Below the pieces are notes generated by a model that saw only the letters and a program-made list of their open reading frames with translations, had not been told where the DNA came from and did no database searches. Made by a program: the position numbers and the translations under genes. A stretch of DNA of 64,000 bases from an uncultured Gammaproteobacteria bacterium (GTDB taxonomy: Bacteria; Pseudomonadota; Gammaproteobacteria; HK1), in NCBI GenBank assembly GCA_958295835.1, contig OY282378.1, positions 1,381,001 through 1,445,000 of the forward strand, written 5' to 3'. Below, in pieces: positions 1 to 8,113 of the stretch (position 1 is its first letter; the number at the start of each line of letters is the position of its first letter).

Positions 1-736
1 TCGGATCGACGCCGTCGGCGTCGATGCTCAGGTAGTAGCGCTCCCCGTCGGGGATGCGGTCGAGGACCGGCTGCATGCCATGTTCCAGCACGTCGTAGGA
101 AGTGACGATCTCCGCCCCCCAGGCGAGCGCATCCTCGTATTCCTGCCGTCGTGCGCTGCCCTGCCCGCGGATGCCGATCTGGAAGATCCGATCGATCCAG
201 GGCATCTCGGAGGCGCGCCGGATGGGATTCGAGTACCCCTCGCGCACCCCGCGCACCTCGTCCCGCCAGTCGAGGTGCGCATCGACGTGGACCAGGGTGA
301 CGGGGCCGAGCCCCTCGCAGGCGCGGAACACCGGGATCGGCACCCCGTGGTCGCCACCAATGCTGACGAGCAGGGCGCCGGCGTCGAGGATCTTCTTCGC
401 CGCCGCTTCGGCCTTGCGGTAGTGGGCGTCGAGGTCGCGGGCGTGTCCGGGGACGTCGCCGCAGTCGACCACCCGGACGTCGCGTCCGTCGAGCAGCGGG
501 CCGCCGATGTCGAAGTCGAACCGGTTGAGGTGCTGCGTGATGCGCGCCGACGCGACCCGCACCGCGGTGGGCGCATTGGTCTGATCGTTCGTCACCTCGT
601 CGATGGTGTAGGGATCGCCGTAGGGCAGCCCGAGGATCGCGACGTGCGCGTCGAGGGCGTCGAGGTCGGTGTGGAGCGGGAAGTCGAGGAACGTCGCGTT
701 CGGAGTGCGGGGCGGGACGGTAAGTGGTTCGGACAT
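1..736 (-). CDS. Agmatinase/arginase-family ureohydrolase (3' end cut by window)
   Basis: Predicted binuclear-manganese ureohydrolase that would release urea from agmatine, arginine or a related guanidino compound in the cytoplasm. About 245 N-terminal residues are visible. Family motifs appear in order: GGDHG (about 127-131), HVDAHLDW (about 150-157) and SIDADGVD (about 237-244), supplying the usual His and Asp metal ligands. Family members are usually 300-320 residues, so some 60-70 residues lie outside the window. The ATG at 736 follows a strong AGGAGG ribosome site (rc of about 742-747). The gene has the same orientation as the fumarase/SDH genes but is separated from them by 229 bp. The substrate cannot be told from sequence: agmatinase, guanidinase and guanidinobutyrase look alike here. 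Confidence 0.88.
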   Translation of the reverse strand, partial: MSEPLTVPPRTPNATFLDFPLHTDLDALDAHVAILGLPYGDPYTIDEVTNDQTNAPTAVRVASARITQHLNRFDFDIGGPLLDGRDVRVVDCGDVPGHARDLDAHYRKAEAAAKKILDAGALLVSIGGDHGVPIPVFRACEGLGPVTLVHVDAHLDWRDEVRGVREGYSNPIRRASEMPWIDRIFQIGIRGQGSARRQEYEDALAWGAEIVTSYDVLEHGMQPVLDRIPDGERYYLSIDADGVDP

Positions 737-965
737 CGGAAGCCTCCTGTGTGGTCCGAGGGGACGTTGCCAAGCCGCCGTGCCGGCAATTTCCGCGAAA
801 ACCCCATCCCCTCGATGCTGGTATCCCCGAAAGCGGGTAGCGGGCGCGGTAGCGCGTGGCTGGAATCCACTGGATTCTGACAGGGCCGCGTTGGGCCGCG
901 CCATCTTCGGAAGCGCCACGACCTCCCATTCCCGTGGATCTGCGCCGGAGAGGACGCCGGTGGAG
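737..965 (-). other. Intergenic leader of the ureohydrolase gene
   Basis: No gene is seen. The strip carries the ribosome site of the ureohydrolase gene and a dyad, GAATCC-3nt-GGATTC, at about 863-877, which could be an operator or simply a short palindrome. No known guanidine riboswitch pattern was recognised. Confidence 0.3.
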
Positions 966-1646
966 TCAGATCAGCTCTTCCTCCCGATCGTCGGTCTCGC
1001 CGTAGCGGCGAAGGGCCGGGGGCCGCAGGCCGGCGTAGACCCGGTCCAGGTTCTCGTTGACCAGCCGGCCCTGCTCCTCGAACAGGCTGTTGCCTTCCAG
1101 GTCGCTGTCGACCAGGAACGGGCCGAAGCGCTCGACCTCGAACACCCACATCGCCTGCGCGATGCCGAGTTCGTCGAGCCAGTGCACGTCGCGCACCCGC
1201 CGGATCCCGCGCCCGAGCAGCGCCCCGGTGCCGTAGCCGACGGTGGTGAGGTAGACCGCGCCGGCGGGGACGAAGTGCTCGCGGTAGTCCGCGCCGCTCA
1301 TTCCGCCCTTGCCGATGACCACCTTCGCGCCCGACACCTCGAACCAGCGCGGCATCCACTTCGAGAACCGGAAGCTCGCGGTCGCGGTCACCCCGCCGAC
1401 GTTGAAGGTCCCGTCCGGCTCGCGGGCGGCGGCCGGCGAGCAATGGAAGTTGGCGTTGCTCGCCGCCGCCAAGCCGTCCGGGAGCGGCGCTCCCTCCTCC
1501 AGCACCTTCCGGTAGACCCCCTCGCGAGCGGTGTACACGCATCCGTCCAGATAGACGACGTTACCGGGCGTAAGCCCGGCCAAGTCCTCCTGCGTTGCCG
1601 GAATCGTCAGACCGACTTCCGCGAGCTTTGCGCCTCGCCCGTCCAT
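966..1646 (-). CDS. Class I (Fe-S) fumarate hydratase / L-tartrate dehydratase, beta subunit
   Basis: 226 residues from ATG at 1646 (MDGRGAKLAEV). It matches the C-terminal fumarase/tartrate dehydratase beta family: an N-terminal 'GLTPGNVVYLDGCVYTARE' stretch, then 'GGVTATASFRFSKW' and 'VIGKGGMS', typical of the swivelling domain that closes over the substrate. It overlaps the alpha subunit gene by 40 bp in another frame, so the two are almost certainly co-translated as one enzyme. The same frame stays open upstream through the alpha gene, but that is a shadow. Fumarate hydration fits the adjacent succinate dehydrogenase-like genes; tartrate cannot be excluded. Confidence 0.88.
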   Translation of the reverse strand: MDGRGAKLAEVGLTIPATQEDLAGLTPGNVVYLDGCVYTAREGVYRKVLEEGAPLPDGLAAASNANFHCSPAAAREPDGTFNVGGVTATASFRFSKWMPRWFEVSGAKVVIGKGGMSGADYREHFVPAGAVYLTTVGYGTGALLGRGIRRVRDVHWLDELGIAQAMWVFEVERFGPFLVDSDLEGNSLFEEQGRLVNENLDRVYAGLRPPALRRYGETDDREEELI

Positions 1647-2572
1647 TCCACCGTCTCCCGCCGCATGTAGGGGGTGAACCATCGTGGGTCCGTCCGCAGT
1701 TCGATCGTCCCGTCCGCGCCTACCCTCGCCGTCGCGCGGCGCGAGGACAGGCAGAACGTGTGCACGCTCATCGGCATCCCCCCGGTGTGGGTGTGGCCGA
1801 CCTCGATGTGGCAGTCGATGACCATCGACGAGCCGACGAACCCCATCGCGCCCATCCCGATATCGTTTCCGAGAGCCTTGAGCTCCAGCTCCAGCGCCGC
1901 AATCCGTGGGTCGGGGTGTCGGTCGCCGACGATGCGCAGGCACGCGGCCTGCTTGCCGAGCACCATCGAGACGTCCTTGGAACCGCCGAGCCCGACCCCG
2001 ACGATCGCGGGCTGGCACGCGAGCCCGCGCTTGCCGAAGGCCACCAGGGTGTCGAGGTAGAAGCGCTTGATCCCGTCGATGCCGTCGCCCGGAAAAAGCA
2101 TCCGGTAGTCGGTGCCGAACAGGCCGCCCTTGTGCACCGTGGTGATCTCGACCCAGTCCGCGTCGGGCTCGAAGCTCCACTCGATCTCCGGCGCGTTGAC
2201 GCCCACGTTGTTGCCGTGGTCGGTGCGCCACAGCGGATGCACGCGATTGGGCCGCAGCGGGACGTCGTGCGTCGCGCGCGCGGTGGCGGAGCGAAGCGCC
2301 TGCTCGACGCCGACGAACCCGCCGCCGACACGCGCCTCGTTGCCCACCTTGACGTAGTAGCGCGGCAGCCCGGTATCCGCGCACATCGGACGCCGATCCG
2401 TGCTCGCCGCCTCGTAGTTCTCCACCATCGACCGGAGCACGAAGCACGAGAGCGTGCCTTCCTCGCGCTGCACCATGCCCTTGATGCCGCCGAGGTAGTC
2501 CTCGGGGATGTCGATGGCCGCCTTGCACATCACCTCGTACGCGGCCTGCTCGATGATTTGCTCGCTGATCAT
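1607..2572 (-). CDS. Class I (Fe-S) fumarate hydratase / L-tartrate dehydratase, alpha subunit
   Basis: 321 residues if started at the ATG at 2572 (MISEQIIEQAAYEV). That start aligns with the usual N-terminus of this family and has a GAGGGTGGTGAGG stretch upstream. A TTG at 2656 would add 28 residues. Conserved segments include 'RPMCADTGLPRYYVKVG' with a probable cluster cysteine, 'TDHGNNVGVNAPEI' and the glycine-rich 'AIVGVGLGGSKD'. The subunit binds the [4Fe-4S] cluster and, with the beta subunit, interconverts fumarate and malate (or dehydrates L-tartrate). It follows the flavoprotein gene with only a short gap and sits in one long minus-strand TCA-cycle operon. Confidence 0.88.
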   Translation of the reverse strand: MISEQIIEQAAYEVMCKAAIDIPEDYLGGIKGMVQREEGTLSCFVLRSMVENYEAASTDRRPMCADTGLPRYYVKVGNEARVGGGFVGVEQALRSATARATHDVPLRPNRVHPLWRTDHGNNVGVNAPEIEWSFEPDADWVEITTVHKGGLFGTDYRMLFPGDGIDGIKRFYLDTLVAFGKRGLACQPAIVGVGLGGSKDVSMVLGKQAACLRIVGDRHPDPRIAALELELKALGNDIGMGAMGFVGSSMVIDCHIEVGHTHTGGMPMSVHTFCLSSRRATARVGADGTIELRTDPRWFTPYMRRETVEWTGEAQSSRKSV

Positions 2573-2656
2573 CCTCACCACCCTCGCGGATGTCTCCGCG
2601 TCGATTCTCCATGCCGCCGTCTCGTCTCCCGGTTCCGGCTGCTCCGGTTCATGCAA

Positions 2657-4420
2657 TCATGCGATCGATGCCTCCGGAGACGCCACCGGCGGCGCGCCCG
2701 CCTCGCCGTCGACAAGCGACTCGCCCGGACGCACGATCGAGAACTCCACCGGCGCCGTATCGAGGCGCAATCCTTCTCCGTCTCTTGCGGCCCGCACGTA
2801 GCGGGTGGCGTCGAGATCCCCGGTCTCGGGGAAGTCCTCGCGGAAGTGTGCGCCGCGTGAATCTTCGCGGGCAAGCGCGGCGCGTGCGATCACCCGGCTG
2901 ACCTCGATGAGGCTTTCGAGGTTCAGCCAATCGTGCCACGTCAGGTTGAACGTGCGGTCGCCGTCCGCGAGTCCCGTCGCCAGCAACTCCTGGGCATGGG
3001 ATTCGATCCGCGCAAGCCCCCGCTCGATTCCTTCGCACGTGCGAAGCACCCCGACGTCGTCCCACATCGTGCGCCAGAGCCGCTCGCGCGCGGCCCCGAG
3101 GTCGCCCGCGGGCAGCGAGAACGGACGCTCGGCGCGCGCGACGCCCGCTTCGATGGCGGTTTCGTCCGGATCCGCCCACGTCGAGGCCGAGCCCGACGCC
3201 CGCGCCATCTCTTCGCCGGCGATACCCCCGAACACCGTGGAGTTCGCGACGCCGTTGCCGCCGAGCCGGTTCGCGCCGTGTACCCCGCCGCAGTCCTCGC
3301 CCGCCGCGTAGAGGCGCGGCAGCGCGGTGGTGCAGTCGGCCTCGAACTCCACGCCGCCCATCATGTAGTGCGCGGTGGGAACGACCTCGACCCGCCCGCC
3401 CGCGAGATCGAAGCCGCAGTCCGCGCAGCGCTTGACCATCCCGGGGAACCGCCTTGCGACGTTCTCCGGCCCCAGATGGGCCATCTCGATGTATACCCCG
3501 CCCATCGGGGTGGTGCGCCCGGCGCGCATCTCCGCGTAGATGGCGCGGCTCACCACGTCCCGGGTCGCGCGCTCCGCGGCCGGGTCGAAGCGCTCCATGA
3601 ACCGTTCGCCGTCGCCGTTCAGCAGGTAGCCGCCGGCTCCGCGCAACCCTTCCTCCAGCACCGTGCCGGTCATGCGGGTCCCGGGCCCCGCGAGCAATCC
3701 GGTGGGGTGGAACTGCACCATCTCCATGTCGCGCAGGGCCAGCCCTGCACGGAGCGCCATCGCCATCCCGTCGCAGGACTTGTCGCCGGAGGGGGTGTGG
3801 TAGAGATACATCGTGGGGCCGCCCCCGGTCGCGAGCAGTACCGCCTTTGCGGCCACGAAGCGGTACCTGCCGGTGCGCACGTCGATCAGCAGCGCGCCGG
3901 CGACGCCTGAGCCGTCCCGGGCCGGGATCAGCTCGATCGCGCGGTGTTCCTCCAGCGCGCGCACGTCGAGCGCGAGCACCTGCTCCATCACCCGGTTGAC
4001 GATCTCGATGCCGGTGAGGTCGCCCTTGTGCACGGTGCGGTCGAAGCTCTGTCCCGCGAACGCCTTCTGGTGGATGGTCCCGTCCGGGTTCCGGTCGAAG
4101 AAGCAGCCGACCTCGTTCTCCAGCTCCCGGATGCGCTCGACCGCGCCTTCGACCAACCGCCACGCGAGGTCCTGCCGCGGCAGCCACTTGCCGCCGGCGA
4201 TGGTGTCCATGAAGTGGCGCTCGACGGAGTCCTCCGGCGCCAGCGCGACGTTGTAGCCCCCCTGCACCATGCGCGTGCAGCCGCACTTGCCGAGAAGTCC
4301 CTTGACCGCCACCGTGACGTCCACGTCCGGATCCGTCTGCTTCGCGTGCAGCGCGGCCAGCAGCCCGGCCCCGCCGGAACCGAGGATCAGGAGGTCGGTG
4401 CGGTGGCGCTCGATATACAT
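2657..4420 (-). CDS. Succinate dehydrogenase / fumarate reductase-type flavoprotein subunit
   Basis: 587 residues from ATG at 4420. N-terminal FAD fold 'LLILGSGGAGLLAALHA'; 'MVQFHPTGL'; the catalytic segment 'ATRDVVSRAIYAEM'; 'PTAHYMMGGVEF'; and 'HGANRLGGNGVANSTVFGG', all hallmarks of the SdhA/FrdA/NadB superfamily. It should oxidise succinate (or reduce fumarate) and pass electrons to the Fe-S subunit encoded upstream. In place of the usual covalent-FAD histidine before AQGG the sequence reads GKCGCTRMVQGG, with Cys at the His position, so flavin may be non-covalent. L-aspartate oxidase is less likely given the Fe-S and anchor genes beside it. Confidence 0.87.
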   Translation of the reverse strand: MYIERHRTDLLILGSGGAGLLAALHAKQTDPDVDVTVAVKGLLGKCGCTRMVQGGYNVALAPEDSVERHFMDTIAGGKWLPRQDLAWRLVEGAVERIRELENEVGCFFDRNPDGTIHQKAFAGQSFDRTVHKGDLTGIEIVNRVMEQVLALDVRALEEHRAIELIPARDGSGVAGALLIDVRTGRYRFVAAKAVLLATGGGPTMYLYHTPSGDKSCDGMAMALRAGLALRDMEMVQFHPTGLLAGPGTRMTGTVLEEGLRGAGGYLLNGDGERFMERFDPAAERATRDVVSRAIYAEMRAGRTTPMGGVYIEMAHLGPENVARRFPGMVKRCADCGFDLAGGRVEVVPTAHYMMGGVEFEADCTTALPRLYAAGEDCGGVHGANRLGGNGVANSTVFGGIAGEEMARASGSASTWADPDETAIEAGVARAERPFSLPAGDLGAARERLWRTMWDDVGVLRTCEGIERGLARIESHAQELLATGLADGDRTFNLTWHDWLNLESLIEVSRVIARAALAREDSRGAHFREDFPETGDLDATRYVRAARDGEGLRLDTAPVEFSIVRPGESLVDGEAGAPPVASPEASIA

Positions 4421-4445
4421 GTCATGCCGCCGCGTGAAATGCCCG

Positions 4446-4649
4446 TTACGGCTTCAGCATAATTGAAATTTGATAGTTCGAAACCATGAATTGGACGATC
4501 GCCCAAATGACGAGGACGGCGATCAAAATGCCTTGGCATATCCGGAAGAAGCGTTCGAAGCGCCGTAGTCTTGTTTCAAGTCCGTCGATTTTCCCTTGGA
4601 TTCGTTTTTCGACCCTGTCGATCTGCTCTTGAATCTGATTGAGGCCATG
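4446..4649 (-). pseudogene. DUF1640-like coiled-coil/membrane protein fragment without a clean start
   Basis: An open frame between an in-frame TGA (rc 4650-4652) and TAA (rc 4446-4448) encodes about 67 residues: an amphipathic stretch 'QIQEQIDRVEKRIQGKIDGL' followed by a single hydrophobic helix 'ILIAVLVIWAIVQFM'. The layout resembles the intact DUF1640-like gene at 6145-6372. No ATG, GTG or TTG lies in this frame before the coiled coil; the nearest ATG (4648) is one base out of frame, which suggests a frameshifted start. It sits between the flavoprotein and anchor genes and is AT-richer than both. It could also use a rare start codon. Confidence 0.45.
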
Positions 4650-4673
4650 TCAAACGACAGATCGACGTTCACG

Positions 4674-5018
4674 TCACGCCACCGCAAGAAACGCGAGGCC
4701 GACCGCCGCCGCGACTCCGGCCGCCCAACCGATCCACGCGGTGCGCAGGCCGCGCCACGGGCCGAGCTCCAGCACGATGAGCCGCGTCCCGAGCGAGAGA
4801 TGCAGCGCGAGCAGCACCACGAGGCCCCACTCCGCGGCCTTGACGAGGGGAAGCTCCGCGAAGGCCAGGAAACGGTCGAACGGCTCCGCGCCTTCGAGGG
4901 CGAGGCCCAGGGCGAGGAAGTGCAGCGGCACGAACAGCGCGAGCGCGAGCCCCGAGAGCCGATGGGCGAGAAACGCCCGGTAGCCGGCGCTGCGCCTTGA
5001 TGCCGGGACGGGCTTCAT
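4674..5018 (-). CDS. Succinate dehydrogenase-type membrane anchor (cytochrome b subunit)
   Basis: 114 residues from ATG at 5018 (MKPVPASRRSAGYRAFL). Three hydrophobic helices are visible: 'LSGLALALFVPLHFLALGL', 'EWGLVVLLALHLSLGTRLIV' and 'WIGWAAGVAAAVGLAFLAV'. Histidines in 'AHRLSG', 'PLHFLA' and 'ALHLSLG' are candidate haem/quinone-site residues. The start overlaps the stop of the preceding anchor gene as ATGA, implying translational coupling. The pair forms the inner-membrane quinone-reactive part of the complex. Which of the two corresponds to SdhC or SdhD was not resolved. Confidence 0.78.
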   Translation of the reverse strand: MKPVPASRRSAGYRAFLAHRLSGLALALFVPLHFLALGLALEGAEPFDRFLAFAELPLVKAAEWGLVVLLALHLSLGTRLIVLELGPWRGLRTAWIGWAAGVAAAVGLAFLAVA

Positions 5019-5350
5019 CCGGGGAGCACTACCGCCGCCACCGCGCGGAGTCCGAGCGCGAGCAGGATGAATGCGAGCGCGAGGCTCGCGGCGTCGAGGC
5101 TGCGCCCCCGCCATCGCGTCCACTCGCGCGCGACGTTGCGCGCCCCGATCGGCGCATGGACCGCGACCGCGATCACGAACAACACGTAGAACCCGCCCCA
5201 GGCGGCGCTGCCCTGCGTGCGGTCCAGGATCTCGGCCGCGCTCAGACCCCCGTGCACCGCGTAGAGGATCAGCGCGAGATGGACGATCACGAGCGGCGCG
5301 AGCAGCTTCGCGCTCAGGCGCTGCAATGCGAACAGGGCAGCTTCGCTCAC
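5015..5350 (-). CDS. Succinate dehydrogenase-type membrane anchor
   Basis: 111 residues from GTG at 5350, whose first bases overlap the Fe-S subunit stop as GTGA. The sequence 'RLSAKLLAPLVIVHLALIL' opens the first helix, 'GGFYVLFVIAVAVHAPIGA' the second and 'SLALAFILLALGLRAVAAV' the third. The His in 'VIVHLALI' and 'AVHAPIGARNV' are candidate haem ligands, as in succinate:quinone oxidoreductase anchors. It ends in a 4-bp overlap with the next anchor gene. The two small anchors with the Fe-S and flavoprotein genes make a complete four-subunit complex. Confidence 0.78.
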   Translation of the reverse strand: MSEAALFALQRLSAKLLAPLVIVHLALILYAVHGGLSAAEILDRTQGSAAWGGFYVLFVIAVAVHAPIGARNVAREWTRWRGRSLDAASLALAFILLALGLRAVAAVVLPG

Positions 5351-6072
5351 GTCCGCCCTCCCCGCCGCCACCGGCGAAGGCTCCGGCGCTTGAGCCCCGC
5401 GATCGCGGCGGTAGGGCTGATCCCCACCGGGCAGTGCTCGGTGCAGTTGCCGTGCGTGTGGCAGAGCGCGCAGCCGCCGCCGGCCGTCACCGCGTCGAGG
5501 ACTTCCCGTGCCTTGACGTGCCGTTCGTCGTTGACCAGCGTCCAGGCGCGGTTGAACGCGGCCGGACCGAGGTAGTCCGGGCGCCACCCGACGACGTCGC
5601 AGGCGCTATAGCACACCGCGCAGTTGATGCATTCGATGCCCGCGTCGGCCGCGCGCCGCGCATCCGTGGCGGGATCGGCGGCGGGCATCGGCTCGCGCCG
5701 TGTTCCCGCGCCCTCGAAGCGCCCGCCCGCGCGCCGCCACTTGTCGAAGAACGGCGCCAGGTCGCACACCAAGTCCTTGATGCGCGGCAGGTTGCGCAAC
5801 GGCTCGATGACCAGCCGGCCGTCGGCGGCGACGTCCTTCACGTGGCTGCGGCACGTCCATCGCGCCCGGCCGTTCACGGTCATCGCGCACGAGCCGCACA
5901 CCCCTACCCGGCACGCGAACCGGTACGCCAGCGCCGGCTCGAGATGGCGCTGGATCCAGGTGACGACGTCGAGCACCGTCTGGTTCTCCGCCAACGGCGC
6001 CTCGTAGGCGACGAACCCGCCGGCGTCGGCGCCGCGCCAGATCCGCACGTCGAGCTTCGGGGGAGAGGCCAT
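5347..6072 (-). CDS. Succinate dehydrogenase / fumarate reductase iron-sulfur subunit
   Basis: 241 residues. The N-terminal ferredoxin-like domain has 'CRVGVCGSCAMTVNGRARW' followed by C, the C-x4-C-x2-C-x11-C set for the [2Fe-2S] cluster. The C-terminal domain has 'CINCAVCYSAC' and 'CALCHTHGNCTEHCPVGI' for the [4Fe-4S] and [3Fe-4S] clusters. It carries electrons from the flavoprotein to the membrane anchors. It is the first gene of the complex on the minus strand, coupled to the next anchor by a GTGA overlap. Immediately upstream its first four codons are repeated once, 30 bp away, followed by a stop. Confidence 0.92.
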   Translation of the reverse strand: MASPPKLDVRIWRGADAGGFVAYEAPLAENQTVLDVVTWIQRHLEPALAYRFACRVGVCGSCAMTVNGRARWTCRSHVKDVAADGRLVIEPLRNLPRIKDLVCDLAPFFDKWRRAGGRFEGAGTRREPMPAADPATDARRAADAGIECINCAVCYSACDVVGWRPDYLGPAAFNRAWTLVNDERHVKAREVLDAVTAGGGCALCHTHGNCTEHCPVGISPTAAIAGLKRRSLRRWRRGGRT

Positions 6073-6102
6073 CCGGGGAGAGATCGCTCAGGGAGAGGCC
6101 AT
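6061..6102 (-). repeat. Duplicated start site of the Fe-S subunit gene (30-bp period, two copies)
   Basis: The bases ATGGCCTCTCCC occur at the gene start (rc of 6061-6072) and again exactly 30 bp upstream (rc of 6091-6102). The upstream copy makes a four-codon ORF (MASP then TGA). This is the smallest case of the duplicated gene starts seen at other junctions in the window. Confidence 0.75.
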
Positions 6103-6144
6103 TCAGGCAGCGTCTTCCGCCGGAACCGGCGGGCGGAAAGCCTG

Positions 6145-6372
6145 CTACAGCAGCTTCACCAGTACCGCGACCATGCCGATCGCGACCACCATCATGGAGC
6201 CGAGGCGGAGCGTCAGCCGCAACTCCAACTCTTTCAAATCCTGCTTCGTCGCCAGCTTTTCGTCGATCAGCGTCGCTTGCGACCGCGCCAACACCTCGGC
6301 CTGCTCTTCCGTCATACCCGCTCGGGTCAAATCCTTCACGAAGGCGTGGGTGTCGAACGCGATCGAACTCAT
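6145..6372 (-). CDS. DUF1640-like small coiled-coil membrane protein
   Basis: 75 residues from ATG at 6372. It opens with 'MSSIAFDTHAFVKDLTRAGM', has an acidic/basic helix with 'EEQAEVLARSQATLIDEKL', the characteristic 'ATKQDLKELELRLTLRLG', and a terminal hydrophobic helix 'MMVVAIGMVAVLVKLL'. This is the usual layout of bacterial DUF1640 (CCDC90-like) proteins. Their role in bacteria is not established; a membrane-anchored trimeric coiled coil is likely. It lies just upstream of the Fe-S subunit gene, and a broken relative lies downstream at 4446-4649. Confidence 0.8.
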   Translation of the reverse strand: MSSIAFDTHAFVKDLTRAGMTEEQAEVLARSQATLIDEKLATKQDLKELELRLTLRLGSMMVVAIGMVAVLVKLL

Positions 6373-6463
6373 GGGAATCGGCCTTGCCTCTCGGGATGGC
6401 TGAAATGTACATCAGCGCGCGTATCCGGGAAAATCGCGCCCTCCTCCATCTCTCCGCACCCCG

Positions 6464-7405
6464 ATGGCCGATATCGTCATCACCGAGTTCATGGATACGG
6501 ACGCAGTCGAGTCGTTGCGCGCCGGCTTCGATGTCCACTACGACCCCGAGCTTCACGGGGATCCCGCGGATATCGCGAGCCGGCTCGGGCAGGCCCGGGC
6601 GCTGATCGTCCGCAACCGTACGCGCGTCGATGCCGCACTGCTCACGGCAGGACCGCGGCTCGTCGCGGTTGGACGGCTCGGGGTCGGCCTCGACAACATC
6701 GACCTCGATGCATGTGCAGAACATGGCGTGTCGGTCTATCCCGCGACCGGCGCGAACGTGGTCGCGGTCGCGGAGTACGTGATCGCGACCACGCTGATGA
6801 TGCTGCGCGGGGCGTACCACGCCACCGGACGGGTGCTCGCGGGCGAATGGCCGAGAACCGCCTTGATCGGCCGCGAGGCGAGCGGCAAGACCCTGGGCAT
6901 CGTCGGATTCGGCGCGATCGGGCGGGCGGTGGCGCGGCGCGCGGAGGCGCTCGGCATGGAAGTCGCCGCGTTCGATCCGATGCTCTCCCCCGGCGACGCC
7001 GCGTGGAGCACGCCGGGCGTACGCCGCTTCGACGATCTTGGCGCGATGCTCGGCGCATGCGACGTGGTGACGCTGCACGTTCCACTCAGCCGCACGACCT
7101 GGCATCTCATCGGCGCCCGCGAGATCGCCGCGATGAAGCGCGGCGCCTGCATCATCAACACCGCGCGGGGCGGGGTGCTCGACGAAACGGCGATGGCGGA
7201 TGCGCTCGCCTCCGGGCGGCTCGGCGCAGCCGCTCTCGATGTCTTCGAAAACGAACCGCTGCCGGCGCGCTCGCCGCTCCATGAGATTCCGAACCTCTAC
7301 CTGACGCCGCACATCGCGGGACTCACGGAGGAAGCCAGCGTCCGCACCGGTGAGCTCATCGTCTCGCGGATCCGGAGCGCGCTTGCGTCAACTCCGGATC
7401 CGTGA
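6464..7405 (+). CDS. D-isomer-specific 2-hydroxyacid dehydrogenase
   Basis: 313 residues. NAD-binding Rossmann motif 'GIVGFGAIGRAVARRAEALG' (about 145-165), catalytic Arg region 'NTARGGVLDETAMADAL' (about 233-250) and catalytic His in 'LTPHIAGLTEEAS' (about 284-296) are all present. It reversibly oxidises a 2-hydroxyacid to a 2-oxoacid with NAD(P). The overall look is SerA-like and closest in my recollection to sulfolactate/phosphoglycerate dehydrogenase-type short forms without an ACT domain; the substrate is not readable from sequence. It is divergent from the SDH-like operon, and the 91-bp gap before it presumably holds both promoters. Confidence 0.87.
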   Translation: MADIVITEFMDTDAVESLRAGFDVHYDPELHGDPADIASRLGQARALIVRNRTRVDAALLTAGPRLVAVGRLGVGLDNIDLDACAEHGVSVYPATGANVVAVAEYVIATTLMMLRGAYHATGRVLAGEWPRTALIGREASGKTLGIVGFGAIGRAVARRAEALGMEVAAFDPMLSPGDAAWSTPGVRRFDDLGAMLGACDVVTLHVPLSRTTWHLIGAREIAAMKRGACIINTARGGVLDETAMADALASGRLGAAALDVFENEPLPARSPLHEIPNLYLTPHIAGLTEEASVRTGELIVSRIRSALASTPDP

Positions 7406-7575
7406 CGTTTCGCGCATGCTTCACCTCGCCTTGACGCCACTGCCCGACCCGTCCTCCGGAGCCGAGGCGCGCGACGTCCCGGCCGCGTCCCGGAGCCGAG
7501 TCGCTGCCGCCGATCCAGGGCGTGTGATTTGGTACGCTGTGTGCGGCGATGGTGTAGTGGGAGCAGGAGATGGCG

Positions 7576-7947
7576 ATGGACTTGGCGAGAAACGTGTTTG
7601 GAGAGCCTCTCGTATCGTGCTCGGACGATCCGATGACCGGCTTTTTCCGCGATGGTTGCTGCAATACCTCGGACGAGGACCTCGGCCGTCACACCGTATG
7701 TACCCGCGTGACGCGGGAGTTCCTCGAATTCTCTCGCTCGCGCGGGAACGACCTGTCCACGCCACGCGAGGCATTCGGCTTCCCGGGCCTGCGTCCGGGC
7801 GACCAGTGGTGCCTGTGCGCCGCACGCTGGCAGGAAGCGCTCGACGCCGGCGCCGCACCGCGGGTTGTCCTGCGGGCCACACATGCGGCGACTCTCGAGA
7901 TCGTCAAGATCGAGGATCTCAAGCGCCACGCCGTCGATTTGTCCTGA
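7576..7947 (+). CDS. DUF2237 family protein
   Basis: 123 residues from the ATG at 7576, which has AGGAG six bases upstream; an ATG two codons earlier (7570) abuts the site and is less likely. The sequence is a clear DUF2237 (COG3651) member: 'NVFGEPLVSCSDDPMTGFFR', 'DGCCNTSDEDLGRHTVC', 'SRGNDLSTPREAFGFPGL' and 'GDQWCLCAARWQEALDAG'. These proteins are short, cysteine-containing and of unknown function. The neighbours (2-hydroxyacid dehydrogenase before, DMSP-lyase-like cupin after) do not suggest a role. Confidence 0.9.
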   Translation: MDLARNVFGEPLVSCSDDPMTGFFRDGCCNTSDEDLGRHTVCTRVTREFLEFSRSRGNDLSTPREAFGFPGLRPGDQWCLCAARWQEALDAGAAPRVVLRATHAATLEIVKIEDLKRHAVDLS

Positions 7948-8113
7948 ATGCGGAGGCCCGATCTTCGTACCGGAACCGCGTTCGGATCTGCCGGCGAGCT
8001 CTCGTGGATGCCGGTACGCGAGCCGATTCACGCGCCGCCGGAAAACAGGCGCCGGAGCAAATTTCGAAGACCGGTCGGAGTGGTGGATTGAGAGGGTACG
8101 GAGGTCTTTTTCA

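Noticed and set aside
966..2612. Single long frame covering both fumarase subunits on the minus strand
   Set aside because: Only the part after 1646 matches the beta subunit; the rest is an out-of-frame reading of the alpha gene.
5071..7284. 737-codon plus-strand frame across the Fe-S subunit and the dehydrogenase
   Set aside because: Arg/Pro-rich shadow of well-identified genes.
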